Source of the DNA: Chitinophagaceae bacterium
Lineage (GTDB): Bacteria; Bacteroidota; Bacteroidia; Chitinophagales; Chitinophagaceae
DNA: 64,000 nucleotides
Direction of reading: 5' to 3'
Assembly (NCBI GenBank): GCA_016786845.1
Contig: JAEUVB010000018.1
Coordinates: 37,215-101,214, forward strand
Positions within the stretch are counted from its first letter, which is position 1; each line of letters opens with the position of its first letter. Made by a program: the position numbers and the translations under genes. This document shows positions 18,301 through 26,965 of this stretch, piece by piece. Under the pieces are notes generated by a model, which did no database searches, was not told where the DNA came from, and saw only the letters and a list, made by a program, of their open reading frames with translations.

Positions 18301-19637
18301 AACACGCCCCCATCGGTGCCCCATAAAATTTCCGTTGAGCTACCCGGCTTGAACATGATGGCATGATGATCGGCATGTACAAATACATTGGGTGCACTGC
18401 ATGCTCCACTTGCACCTCCCGTCCATGAAGTAATTTGATTCCAGGTCGCTCCGGCGTCAGTTGACTTCAGTCCATCCACCCCACCGATGTAAATGATGTC
18501 GGGATTATTCGGATCAACTGCAGAAATCAAATCATACCAATCCTGATTTCGGGTAAAATCATTATTGAAAGTTCCCTGATCGCAAAAACCGGCACTGGCA
18601 CAATTGATCCAGGCCAGTCCACCGGTCGTGGAACGACGTATTAAAGGCGTGCCACCAAGTCCGTTTTCACAAAGTGCATAAATACGATTCGGGTCGGAAG
18701 GTGCGACAGAAAGTTCGATGCGCAGAAATGTTCCTGATGGCGTAATATCGGTCCAATTGCCAACATTTCCGGTATTGGCACCATGGGTAGCAAAATCAGA
18801 TTTGAAAATGGCACCCGCATTACCCATACCGAAACTCACATAGATATCTTTATCGCCGGCCATTTCAATATCGGCGCAACGGTTATTGGTATGCCCTACC
18901 AGATCGCCCAATACTTTGGTCCAGGTATTCCCATGATCAGTCGACTTCATCAACCCATTGTTTTTGGTGGCTGCATATACATTACCTGTCGAGTCGATGA
19001 TTATCTTTTGCACATAATAAAAATCAGAATTATTCGTCGATGCTAATTGGCTCCAGTTGACACCTCCATTGATGCTGCGCCAAATTCCAAGTCCGCGTAT
19101 CGCATCCCCATTACCCCATCCTTCTCCGGTTCCAAAATACAAAGTATCAAAGTTCTTCGGATGTTGTGCAATGGTGGTAATCGCAATATTGTCAAAGAAA
19201 TCATTCACCTTCGTCCAATTCGGATTCGTCGCAGTGATATCGGTCGATTTCCATAGGCCTCCTCCAACACTTCCGGCCCAAACGGTTTTTAATGTAGGGT
19301 CATTGCGATCGTAAATCACAGAACGTGTACGACCTCCCACATTATTGGGCCCACGCTCTTGCCAATTGACCGAACTGATGGCCGTGCGGGTCTTTTTCGC
19401 TTTCTCTCTCACCGTGAGGGCATAATCATAAGCTATTTTCAGGCGATCCATCGGAATTTCATTCAAGGCAGGATCTTTGGTTCTGAGCCATTCAAACTCC
19501 CAGGCTTCCTTCATCATTTCTTCTTTCGGACGCTTTTCAATACCTGATTTTGACTTTACAGGCTGTAATGTGTGACAGGAAACGAGGCTGACTGAACATA
19601 CAATCAGGAATAATAAGGAAGTATAATTGAGCTTCAT
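15381..19637 (-). CDS. Giant T9SS type A cargo with BNR/sortilin-like beta-propellers
   Basis: 1418 residues. The N-terminal signal has a lipobox-like LVSC at residues 18-21. Residues about 90-760 hold BNR/VPS10-type propeller repeats (GLWKSTD, GIWRSINGGVNW, GLMKSTDHGNTW, GVFRTTNAG, SIWESTDGGDNW). Next comes a Calx-beta-like region (AGSDYQYTTNGSF) and a lectin/MAM-like segment (WSENFESGINPPASW). The C-terminus is a type A sorting domain (LSLYPNPVTDLLQI, LLDVQGKVIRR, GLSAGVYFIR). Likely a surface-displayed binding protein. Last four bases of the frame overlap the L,D-transpeptidase start. Whether the N-terminus is a true lipoprotein signal is unsure. Confidence 0.88.
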   Translation of the reverse strand: MKLNYTSLLFLIVCSVSLVSCHTLQPVKSKSGIEKRPKEEMMKEAWEFEWLRTKDPALNEIPMDRLKIAYDYALTVREKAKKTRTAISSVNWQERGPNNVGGRTRSVIYDRNDPTLKTVWAGSVGGGLWKSTDITATNPNWTKVNDFFDNIAITTIAQHPKNFDTLYFGTGEGWGNGDAIRGLGIWRSINGGVNWSQLASTNNSDFYYVQKIIIDSTGNVYAATKNNGLMKSTDHGNTWTKVLGDLVGHTNNRCADIEMAGDKDIYVSFGMGNAGAIFKSDFATHGANTGNVGNWTDITPSGTFLRIELSVAPSDPNRIYALCENGLGGTPLIRRSTTGGLAWINCASAGFCDQGTFNNDFTRNQDWYDLISAVDPNNPDIIYIGGVDGLKSTDAGATWNQITSWTGGASGACSAPNVFVHADHHAIMFKPGSSTEILWGTDGGVFRTTNAGVSFVERNQGYNVTQYYACALHPTQESFFLAGAQDNGTHRLTQSGIGNGVSVTGGDGAYCHINQTNPNIQVTSYIYSNYFYSNDGGNSFNSMAGNSGSGNFINATAFDHQNNRMYGTFTNGNYELITNVGTTNNRSTKSISSVIGNRRVSTIKINPINSNTVWMGSNRSDSSLKVLKINNASGTISAINKSNGLPTTNGLFVSNIDIQSNDTNHLILCISNYGANSIWESTDGGDNWNSVEGNLPDLPVRCVMFHPDSSDMAFIGTDLGVWSTTNLNGASTDWTQTNSGLANTRVEQFKYREWDHVLLAATHGRGLFTTVIPHTPRINFNPGILQVKEETQNMLNCRGYKDYTVNLKCTYPPVGTVNTTVQVALGNAVAGSDYQYTTNGSFTTPSTAAVFNAGTLNVPVVIRIFDDNQYEPVIDSVRLNVVINSGNALLGDVNTCTVRISDNHDDPLLTRKTIWSENFESGINPPASWTYAQSNTNRWGNKNFVCASGINNYTMQIFNNATNSCGYDNGATSNAVVYRLVNANNFVNLETDFDWIGEAELGYDWAELVYSTNTVTPSWTVVPGSPEMVNANTVQHASVTLPASLNNTSFLLGWRWVNDAAVGITGIGIDNIVVSGDTARNIENTLYSQQQYLGPNEDIYFYHPDGDILARIENFSAHDYGCTTLETDRAGASAQFLPGETNVLKKIFDKAYRAVPANNNTNGNYRITLYVTTAEKNGFEAQGRTWTNDAFLFKTANSITLANSTTPRQYATNIVKNNFLNGYSITGEFNTGFSGFGIGNPGALSALPLQLISFTATTQDAAHLLQWETANETDVDYFDIERSENGVDFFKVGDHAAKNQIKNQYQFTDIQAKANQTASIYYRLKMMDRDGKFVYSWVIEVKNDINGELSLYPNPVTDLLQIKAQEDMHISLLDVQGKVIRRQFITAGIHSMNVNGLSAGVYFIRNDKKESLYKFEKK

Positions 19638-19690
19638 TAAAGTGAATTTTGCACGTAAAATTAAGTTAAAAAAAGCTCAAAGCAACCAGT

Positions 19691-20491
19691 CTATTCATCA
19701 ACATCTGAAGAAGCCTCATGGGTCTTGGAAGAACCGCGTAAAAGATGCATCATTTCAGTCACTTCAGGTGCACTCAGGTAACGCCATTTACCAACAGCCA
19801 GCTTGTCCAGGCGAATATGCATGATCCGTATCCGTTGTAAACCCACGACGGTATACCCTAATACAGCGCACATTTTGCGTATCTGACGGTTCAAACCTTG
19901 AGTGAGAATAATACGAAAACGTTTACTCCCTTCCTGTTTGATTTTACACGGCAATGTTTTCTGTCCATCGATAACCACCCCTGATGCCATGGCCTTAATG
20001 AAGGAATGATCGATGGCCCGATTCACATGCACGATATATTCCTTTTCATGACGATTTCCGGCACGTAAAATTTTATTTACAATATCGCCGTCATTCGTAA
20101 GCAAGATCAAACCTTCAGAATCTTTATCGAGGCGACCAATCGGAAATATCCGCTTCGGATGATTAATATAGGAAATAATATTGCTTCTGTCTTTGAGGTC
20201 CGTCGTTGACGTGATGCCTTCGGGTTTATTAAAGGCCAGATAAATTGGTTCTGTTTTTTTAGCTTTTAGAATCTCATCATCCACATAAACCTTATCGCCC
20301 GGATTGACCAATGTAGTCGCCTGCGCAATATCATCATTCACCATCACCCGATGAGCCACTATGAGGGCATCGGCTTCCCGACGGGAGCAATATCCCGTAG
20401 AACTAATAAATTTATTGATTTGAATGCCGCTGCTCAAAAGATAGAAGAAGTAAGTAAAAACGAATGCAAGATAAGACACTTGTGATTTCAA
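19691..20491 (-). CDS. rluF: 23S rRNA pseudouridine synthase RluF-like
   Basis: 266 residues from ATG at 20491, though similarity to RluF begins only near residue 23 (IQINKFISSTGYCSRREAD). A later non-ATG start is therefore possible, which would also reduce the overlap with the divergent neighbour. S4 RNA-binding domain at about 24-70; catalytic domain with FPIGRLDKDSEGLILLTNDG (catalytic Asp near 122), VNKILRAGNRHEKEY, and LTQGLNRQIRKMC. These match the RluF subfamily (U2604 in E. coli numbering) closely. Cytoplasmic ribosome-assembly enzyme. Confidence 0.9.
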   Translation of the reverse strand: MKSQVSYLAFVFTYFFYLLSSGIQINKFISSTGYCSRREADALIVAHRVMVNDDIAQATTLVNPGDKVYVDDEILKAKKTEPIYLAFNKPEGITSTTDLKDRSNIISYINHPKRIFPIGRLDKDSEGLILLTNDGDIVNKILRAGNRHEKEYIVHVNRAIDHSFIKAMASGVVIDGQKTLPCKIKQEGSKRFRIILTQGLNRQIRKMCAVLGYTVVGLQRIRIMHIRLDKLAVGKWRYLSAPEVTEMMHLLRGSSKTHEASSDVDE

Positions 20492-20547
20492 TGCTCCGAA
20501 ACCATCAACTCAATTTGTATATTCGCCTTCAAACCTTTAAGGATATC

Positions 20548-21054
20548 ATGATCAGCTTTAAGGCTATACTGGAAAAATTTGCACAACAAGGTGAGAAAAC
20601 CGGTTGGACCTATATTCATATCCCTTTTGATCTCGCCGAAAAAATAAATCCCGGGCAGCGAAAAGCGTATCGGGTAAAAGGACAAATAGATGAGGTAAAG
20701 ATTGAGAAAATTGCCATGATGCCCATGGGTGAAGGAAATTATATTTTGCCCCTGAAAGCCGGCATTCGAAAACAACTGAGAAAAAGTGAAGGAGCGGAAG
20801 TGATGGTTCAACTGAAAAAAGATGATGCGGTAATGCCAATTCATCCTTTATTGATGGAATGTCTGAATGACGAACCCGATGCACTCAATCAGTTCAATAC
20901 CTTAACGCCCTCTCATCAACGGTATTTTAGTAACTATGTACAAGAAGCCAAAACAGACGCGACTCAAGCCAAACGGATAGCCCAAATTTTAAACGCCATG
21001 ATCATGAAATGGAATTATGCAGAAATGATACGAGCCGGGAAAAAGTCTTTTTAA
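20548..21054 (+). CDS. DUF1905 / YdeI-like domain protein
   Basis: Start chosen at ATG 20548 (MISFKAILEKFAQQGEKTGW). The 28 codons upstream add nothing family-like and would overlap rluF. The N-terminal 95 residues match DUF1905: GWTYIHIPFDLAEKI, YRVKGQIDEVKI, GNYILPLKAGIRKQL. The C-terminal part (LNQFNTLTPSHQRYFSNYVQEAKT) matches the YdeI/OmpD-associated region. About 169 residues, no signal peptide. Function of the family is not established. Divergent from rluF. Confidence 0.8.
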   Translation: MISFKAILEKFAQQGEKTGWTYIHIPFDLAEKINPGQRKAYRVKGQIDEVKIEKIAMMPMGEGNYILPLKAGIRKQLRKSEGAEVMVQLKKDDAVMPIHPLLMECLNDEPDALNQFNTLTPSHQRYFSNYVQEAKTDATQAKRIAQILNAMIMKWNYAEMIRAGKKSF

Positions 21055-21108
21055 TTTTAGGAAACCGGAAATATATCCTTACGACGACCAGTAAATGAAA
21101 TTTTGCCA

Positions 21109-22212
21109 ATGAAAAATATTAATGCACTCATAACCACCATCTTCTGCATCACATTATTGTGTTTTCAGGATGCATCTGCTCAAACGCCCAATTCTTTTCG
21201 CATAGTAGGTTATTATAGTGGGAGAAGTATTCCGATTGACAGTTTCGAAACTCAGAAACTGACTCACTTAATTTTTTGTTTTGGAGGCTTGAAAGGGAAT
21301 CGCCTTCTAATTCATACAGCTAAAGACAGTGACATCATCAAAAGCATGGTGAAATTAAAAGCCAAGCATCCGACATTAAAAGTGATGCTGTCGCTGGGTG
21401 GTTGGGGCGGTTGCCAAAACTGTTCAGATGTATTTCATACCGAAAAAGGTCGTAAGGAATTTGCCGCTTCAGTGAAGGAGATCAGTAATTATTTTAAAAC
21501 CGATGGATTGGATCTGGATTGGGAATACCCTGTTGTGAGCGGGTTTCCGGGACATACCCGTCGTCCCGAAGACAAAGACAATTTTACGGCTTTGCTTAAA
21601 GAAATTAGACGGGTGAACAAAGCGCCGTTTGAAATCAGTTTTGCTGCCGGAGGCTATACTGCATACATCGACTCTGCCATTGATTGGAAGAATATTCTTC
21701 CATATACCAATTTCATCAATATCATGAGTTATGATCTTGTACACGGCTTTAGTAAAACAAGCGGCCACCATACCCCACTCTATTCCACACCGCAACAAAT
21801 CGAATCTACCGATCACGCAGTACAAATGTTATTAAAAGCCGGAGTACCTGCCAATAAACTCGTTATTGGGGCAGCTTTCTATGGTCGGTTTTTTAAAATC
21901 GACGATGGTCATACTACGGGCTTGTACCAAGCTTGCCACTTCTCCCATGGGTTTTCTCACAAAAACATGTATGATTCACTTTCCGAAAAAAATGGATTTA
22001 TTCGCTATTGGGATGACATTGCCCAAGCACCTTATGCGATCAATGAATCCCGAAAATTACTCGCTACTTACGACGATGATCAATCGGTACGACTGAAAAC
22101 ACAATATGCCCTTCAACAAAAATTGGGCGGCATCATGTTTTGGCAATTGTATGATGATTCGTTTCAGGATGGGTTACTGAATGCCATCTATCAGGGAACG
22201 AGACGACCATAG
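21109..22212 (+). CDS. Secreted family 18 glycoside hydrolase (chitinase-like)
   Basis: Start at ATG 21109, two codons inside a TTG-initiated frame. Signal peptide ends at ASAQ. GH18 signatures are clear: VMLSLGGWGG (SxGG) and DGLDLDWEYP with catalytic Glu near residue 139. Substrate-binding NIMSYDL and a terminal GGIMFWQLYDD follow. It hydrolyses beta-1,4-GlcNAc linkages with substrate assistance, acting outside the cell membrane. About 367 residues: one catalytic domain, no carbohydrate-binding module, no sorting tail. The next gene (DUF2279) follows after 53 bases on the same strand. Confidence 0.92.
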   Translation: MKNINALITTIFCITLLCFQDASAQTPNSFRIVGYYSGRSIPIDSFETQKLTHLIFCFGGLKGNRLLIHTAKDSDIIKSMVKLKAKHPTLKVMLSLGGWGGCQNCSDVFHTEKGRKEFAASVKEISNYFKTDGLDLDWEYPVVSGFPGHTRRPEDKDNFTALLKEIRRVNKAPFEISFAAGGYTAYIDSAIDWKNILPYTNFINIMSYDLVHGFSKTSGHHTPLYSTPQQIESTDHAVQMLLKAGVPANKLVIGAAFYGRFFKIDDGHTTGLYQACHFSHGFSHKNMYDSLSEKNGFIRYWDDIAQAPYAINESRKLLATYDDDQSVRLKTQYALQQKLGGIMFWQLYDDSFQDGLLNAIYQGTRRP

Positions 22213-22265
22213 TTTTAAGAAAACTCCATTCCTACTTATGCAATAGCTTTATATTTGTTGCCGGC

Positions 22266-23207
22266 ATGAATTTAAGAACCCTCTGGGCCATTTTACTGTT
22301 TTCATCGATTAACCTGTGCGGGCTGGCACAAAACCACGTTTTCATGCCTGCCGACTCTATTCACCGCCCTCGATTAATTGGCGTATGTGCGGGTCAGGCC
22401 GGCATATGGGTAGGAAGCATGATCGCATTAAACCAAGCCTGGTATGCCAATTATCCGCGTTCGAAATTTCACTTATTCAACGATACCGGCGAATGGAATC
22501 AGGTCGATAAGGTCGGTCATGCATGGAGTGCATATTGGGGCGCGCAATTCAGCAGTGGGTTATTTCGCTGGGCGGGTGTACCGCGAAAAAGAGCAGCCCT
22601 GTATGGTGCGGGCATGGGTATAGCCTACGAAAGTGTGATTGAAATCCTGGATGGATTTAGTGCCGAATGGGGCTTTAGTTTGGCCGATATGGCGGCTAAC
22701 ACCGGCGGATCTTTGCTCTATGCCGGACAGGAATATGCCTGGGGAGAGCAACGAATTCAATTTAAATTTTCCTCACACCGTATCAACTATCAGGATGCCG
22801 AACTTCGACAAAAAGCGAACCAATTATATGGCGCATCCTTACCCGAAAGAATTTTGAAAGATTACAACGGACAAACTTATTGGCTGAGTGTGAACATGGC
22901 TTCATTTGCGAAAACTTCACGCATTCCTAAATGGCTGAATATCGCTGTAGGATATGGCAGTACCGGTCTCTTCGGCGGGTATACCAACGATTGGACAGAT
23001 GCCAATGGCGTTTATCACGACCGACGCGATATTGCCAGAATACGACAATTCTATTTGAGTCCGGATATTGATCTGAGTAAGATCACCATCAAAGGAAGAA
23101 AACCCAAAATATTTCAATTGCTGAATGGTATCAAGTTGAAATTCCCGATGCCTGCGTTAGAATGGAATACCGGTGGTCAATGGCGTATGCACGGGATTTA
23201 TTTCTAA
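22266..23207 (+). CDS. DUF2279 family protein
   Basis: 313 residues with signal peptide (MNLRTLWAILLFSSINLCGLAQ). Family features: NDTGEWNQVDKVGHAWSAYW near residues 75-95, then GMGIAYESVIEILDGFSAEWGFSLADMAANTGG, typical of DUF2279/YfiM-like proteins with conserved His, Asp and Glu in hydrophobic helices. The C-terminal half is beta-rich and may be an outer-membrane or periplasmic domain. Molecular function unknown. Confidence 0.8.
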   Translation: MNLRTLWAILLFSSINLCGLAQNHVFMPADSIHRPRLIGVCAGQAGIWVGSMIALNQAWYANYPRSKFHLFNDTGEWNQVDKVGHAWSAYWGAQFSSGLFRWAGVPRKRAALYGAGMGIAYESVIEILDGFSAEWGFSLADMAANTGGSLLYAGQEYAWGEQRIQFKFSSHRINYQDAELRQKANQLYGASLPERILKDYNGQTYWLSVNMASFAKTSRIPKWLNIAVGYGSTGLFGGYTNDWTDANGVYHDRRDIARIRQFYLSPDIDLSKITIKGRKPKIFQLLNGIKLKFPMPALEWNTGGQWRMHGIYF

Positions 23208-23267
23208 TGTTGATAGTAAAGCGTGTGGCAAAGCATTAAACATTCATCATTAAAAATTAATCATTAT

Positions 23268-24053
23268 TTATAAGTCTGTTTTCAGCATTTTCCGTCGCAT
23301 CAGGAAATAATACAAGCCGATATACATCACACTGAACCCGAAGTAGACCACAGGTGAAATCGATTTAACAACTTTACCCGGCACCATACTTTTCATGCTT
23401 TGTAACATGGGCCAAGGCAGGAGTTCGTCACTGCTTTGCAACGGAAGTAAATTGCCAATCTGCGTTTCAAATCTCCAGTTGATAAACATTCCAAATGAGT
23501 TTTCAAACATCATATAAGCGAATAGTAAAATAATCGACAAGGCCGAACGACGAATAAAAAATCCGAGCAAGGCAGACAAAGTCAAATAGTTGAGCGTGTA
23601 AATAAATACGTAGGCCACCTTGTTGATTTCATCCAATGGATTGCCACCGCCGTTGAGCATACCGAAGACCAAAGCACTTAGGGTATAAAACACAGTCGCC
23701 GATAATGACAGTAAAAACACCATCATTAATTTACCATGCAGGAAATCAATCCGGCGCAAGCCATCGATCACATGTTGGCGATGAGTCCGAAAACTAAATT
23801 CATTCGTCACCGACATGATCACAAAGACTGAAAGAAAAATGATAAACCAGCTATAGACAAATCCCATATTCCCCCATACCGAAGGGAATGAATAGCTGCT
23901 CGAAATGAGCTTGGCCGGCCCCGAGCCCATATTGATGAAGCTTCGGCTTAAACCAAAATTCCAAAGTAAAAACAAGCCGGCAAACAAACCAACCAGGAGC
24001 CAAAATGCGGTATACTTTCTGAGTTTATACCATTCGATGATCATCCATTGCAT
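23268..24053 (-). CDS. ABC transporter permease subunit
   Basis: 261 residues with about six hydrophobic segments (AFWLLVGLFAGLFLLWNFGL, FVYSWFIIFLSVFVIMSV, MVFLLSLSATVFYTLSALVFG, FIYTLNYLTLSALLGFFI, LSIILLFAYMMFENSFGMFI, VYFGFSVMYIGLYYFLM). NEFSFRTHRQHVIDGLRR after the second segment is typical of ABC-2 exporters of the NatB/BcrB type. It follows the ATPase gene by ten bases. Substrate unknown. Confidence 0.85.
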   Translation of the reverse strand: MQWMIIEWYKLRKYTAFWLLVGLFAGLFLLWNFGLSRSFINMGSGPAKLISSSYSFPSVWGNMGFVYSWFIIFLSVFVIMSVTNEFSFRTHRQHVIDGLRRIDFLHGKLMMVFLLSLSATVFYTLSALVFGMLNGGGNPLDEINKVAYVFIYTLNYLTLSALLGFFIRRSALSIILLFAYMMFENSFGMFINWRFETQIGNLLPLQSSDELLPWPMLQSMKSMVPGKVVKSISPVVYFGFSVMYIGLYYFLMRRKMLKTDL

Positions 24054-24063
24054 AATCTATAAT

Positions 24064-24951
24064 TTATGATTGTGTAATCTCCATGAACTTACTTTCCAGA
24101 GATCTTTTCTTTTTAACTAAATGCGTCAATACGATTCCTTGTTCAAAACAATATTGATTGATTTGATTCATAGTATAGCCATCCACTGCGGAACATTGTA
24201 CCACCCCGTCTTCCCTTAAATTCTTTAAAGATGAATTGCGACTCAATGCCGACATCAATGCCTTTCGATCTGCAGCATCCAATTCTATCCGATCTTCATC
24301 GTTGAGCACATCCAATACAGAACCGGTAGTGAGTAATTCGCCCTTCCTTAAGATAGCTACATGGGTGCATACCTTTTCTACTTCATCCAGTAAATGACTT
24401 GCCATAATAATGGTAGTTCCACTATGATTCAACTGACGAATCAAATCTCTAATCTCCGAAATACCGACCGGATCCAAACCATTTGTTGGCTCGTCTAAAA
24501 CCAAAATATCCGGCTTACCCAATAAGGCAGCCGCAATGGCCAAACGTTGTTTCATGCCTAAAGAAAAACTACTAAAACGAGAATCTCTACGTTCAAATAG
24601 ATTCACCAGCTTCAAAACCTCATCGATTTGTTCCTCACCACGTCCTTTAATCTTGGCAGAAATGCGCAGATTATCTGCCGCAGACATATAGCTATAAAAA
24701 TTCGGTGTTTCTAATAAAGATCCTATTTGCTGACGGGCCTGATGTGGTTCTGAATAACCCACCCACTCATAGGAGCCCTGATCGGCTTTTAATACATCAA
24801 GCAGAATACCCAACAAAGTAGTCTTCCCGCTCCCATTGGGACCCAATACGCCAAAAACCGATCCTCTGGGAACAGAAAATGTGACTCCTTTAAGTGCCTT
24901 CACGGTGGTATAGGCTTTTTGAATATCCCGTATGTGTACGACTTCTTCCAT
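24064..24951 (-). CDS. ABC transporter ATP-binding subunit
   Basis: Start placed at ATG 24951 (MEEVVHIRDIQKAYTTVKAL). A frame extending to 25089 adds unlikely residues and would run into the upstream gene. Walker A GPNGSGKTTLLG, signature FSLGMKQRLAIAAALL, Walker B ILVLDEPTNGLDP and the switch His in MASHLLDEVEKVC are all present. About 295 residues. Energises the ABC-2 permease encoded just downstream; resembles bacitracin/antibiotic-type exporters, substrate not predictable. Confidence 0.92.
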   Translation of the reverse strand: MEEVVHIRDIQKAYTTVKALKGVTFSVPRGSVFGVLGPNGSGKTTLLGILLDVLKADQGSYEWVGYSEPHQARQQIGSLLETPNFYSYMSAADNLRISAKIKGRGEEQIDEVLKLVNLFERRDSRFSSFSLGMKQRLAIAAALLGKPDILVLDEPTNGLDPVGISEIRDLIRQLNHSGTTIIMASHLLDEVEKVCTHVAILRKGELLTTGSVLDVLNDEDRIELDAADRKALMSALSRNSSLKNLREDGVVQCSAVDGYTMNQINQYCFEQGIVLTHLVKKKRSLESKFMEITQS

Positions 24952-25039
24952 AACACAACGAAAGTAAGAAAGCATGACTATTTCAGAGATAAACTTTTGA
25001 TAAATGCGATTTACCCGTGTTGAATGGTTAATCCATGAG

Positions 25040-26899
25040 CTAATATGCGATATAACCCTGTACCGATTCGATACGATAAATCGTATCATATTTTTTTACT
25101 TCAAAACGATTCAAAAACAATCGGTGTAGGGAATCACTGATGAGCATACGATCATTCTCCAGGAGTATATTCATTTCTCCTGTATTGATCACTTTAATGG
25201 CCGACTTCAAACCACCCTGTTTCATATCAATACTATCCTTCATTTTCTGCTCGTGCACGAATTCTAACAATTTTAGATTCAAACGGCTTTGAAACAAAGT
25301 ATCCTGACGAAGCATTAAATATAAATGATCACCCAAAATACGGGCATGCACCATAGAATCCATAGGAAAAACCGGTAACTGATCAACAGGTTCAGATTTG
25401 GCAGTGAAAGCATACAGATACTGATAGGATGAAATATCAATCCCTTGATCCGTAACAAAGGGTCTGGATGGTTGAAACAAATAGGTCAATTCAAAAGGCT
25501 GTTCATAATCCAATTCAAGACTACTAAAAATCGCGTGAATGGAATAAGTTTCATTTTTATTAATGGCATCGAGAAGCTTTTGCTGATCCTCTTCACCTAA
25601 CCAACGATGAATACGGTCTATGGAACCACGTTTATTCAAATAGAACAAAATGGATCGTATACTGGCAGCATCCTTCTTATCTACTTTTGTTTGAGTATTC
25701 TGACTGACCAGCTTACCATTTTGAAGCAACTGATTTCTTTTAAGCAGATGCTCCAGCCTCACGACCTGATTTTGAATACTGAGCTGATACATCCCCCAAG
25801 GCCCCATTGTGCTCAATGCAAGCAGGACAAAAAGACTTCCCGGTATAACAATGATATTATCCCGTTTGGAGACAATGATATACACTGAAATAATTACCAA
25901 CCATATTCCCAGAACCAATACCAAGTAACGATCTTCCGTTATGCCGTAGGGCATGATGCGCTTAATGATGGCGATAAAGTAAAGTGATAATAATGGCAAC
26001 AGAATATAGAAGAAGTAACGAGCATACACATAAATGATTCGGTTATGTTCATCTTTTCGAATCGGATAGGTCAGTACATAAGCTAAAATGCCAATAATTG
26101 AAAATATCAAAATAGGAATACAGACCCACCCTTCCGGCATTGCTTTATTCAGTAATATTTTACCGGCATAGAAATACAGAATGAGAATATATAATCCAAT
26201 GATGGGCAAGAGGATATATTGTACAAATATTCGGATCGCCTTTTTAAAATCAGTCTGATTTTTAAAAATAGAATAATCTGCCGGTATGCCCATCAAAAAA
26301 AAGATGGTATTGAAGATCATAAAAATCAACAACAGTAAATCGATATAATAATTAAAATTGATCTGAATATTGAATAACGTATCAATGGCCCATAATGCAG
26401 TAGCCAAGCCTAGAAACAAAGTCAGGGAATAGGCCACTGAAGTGATCATGCGCGTTAGCAGGAAATAATTGTATTGCCAGAAAGCCAATATATCGTTTAC
26501 GTGATGAAAAGCGGCGACCGAAACCAGCAAATGAAAACAAGCCACAAAGAGTAAATAACGGGACAAGAAAATAGTTTCCGAATCGAACATCCCCGGGGTG
26601 ACGGAGTAATAATGCAAGCCCAGGATGCAAAAACCCAATAAGAAAAACCCCAAACGCTTGCTGAATTGAACCTGCTTGACCTGAGCATAAATTTCAAATG
26701 CAATAAACATAGAGATTCCGCACATACATTCCATCGCCATGCGCACCAGCACGTAATTCTTCACCAAATAGCTATCCCGAGAGGCAAAGTGCATTTCCCA
26801 GACACTGATAAGAAAAGTCAATAGACCGCACAAAACAGGCAATGGGAATCTTAATATTGTTTTATATGCATTAAGAAATAATAATCGAACCGGCCTCAT
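25040..26899 (-). CDS. DUF4153 membrane protein
   Basis: 619 residues. The first about 385 residues are nearly all transmembrane (roughly 11-12 segments, e.g. FPLPVLCGLLTFLISVW, YILLPIIGLYILILYFYAG). A soluble C-terminal domain of about 235 residues follows (RLEHLLKRNQLLQNGKLV onward). This layout and the LLPLLSLYFIAIIKRIMPYGITEDRY stretch match DUF4153 proteins common in Bacteroidota. Function unknown. The ABC exporter genes follow 88 bases downstream on the same strand. Confidence 0.8.
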   Translation of the reverse strand: MRPVRLLFLNAYKTILRFPLPVLCGLLTFLISVWEMHFASRDSYLVKNYVLVRMAMECMCGISMFIAFEIYAQVKQVQFSKRLGFFLLGFCILGLHYYSVTPGMFDSETIFLSRYLLFVACFHLLVSVAAFHHVNDILAFWQYNYFLLTRMITSVAYSLTLFLGLATALWAIDTLFNIQINFNYYIDLLLLIFMIFNTIFFLMGIPADYSIFKNQTDFKKAIRIFVQYILLPIIGLYILILYFYAGKILLNKAMPEGWVCIPILIFSIIGILAYVLTYPIRKDEHNRIIYVYARYFFYILLPLLSLYFIAIIKRIMPYGITEDRYLVLVLGIWLVIISVYIIVSKRDNIIVIPGSLFVLLALSTMGPWGMYQLSIQNQVVRLEHLLKRNQLLQNGKLVSQNTQTKVDKKDAASIRSILFYLNKRGSIDRIHRWLGEEDQQKLLDAINKNETYSIHAIFSSLELDYEQPFELTYLFQPSRPFVTDQGIDISSYQYLYAFTAKSEPVDQLPVFPMDSMVHARILGDHLYLMLRQDTLFQSRLNLKLLEFVHEQKMKDSIDMKQGGLKSAIKVINTGEMNILLENDRMLISDSLHRLFLNRFEVKKYDTIYRIESVQGYIAY

Positions 26900-26965
26900 A
26901 AGTCAATAAAAATAAGTCAGGAATGGCAATCATAAAACCTTTATTTTTGTACAAACATTTTAACA

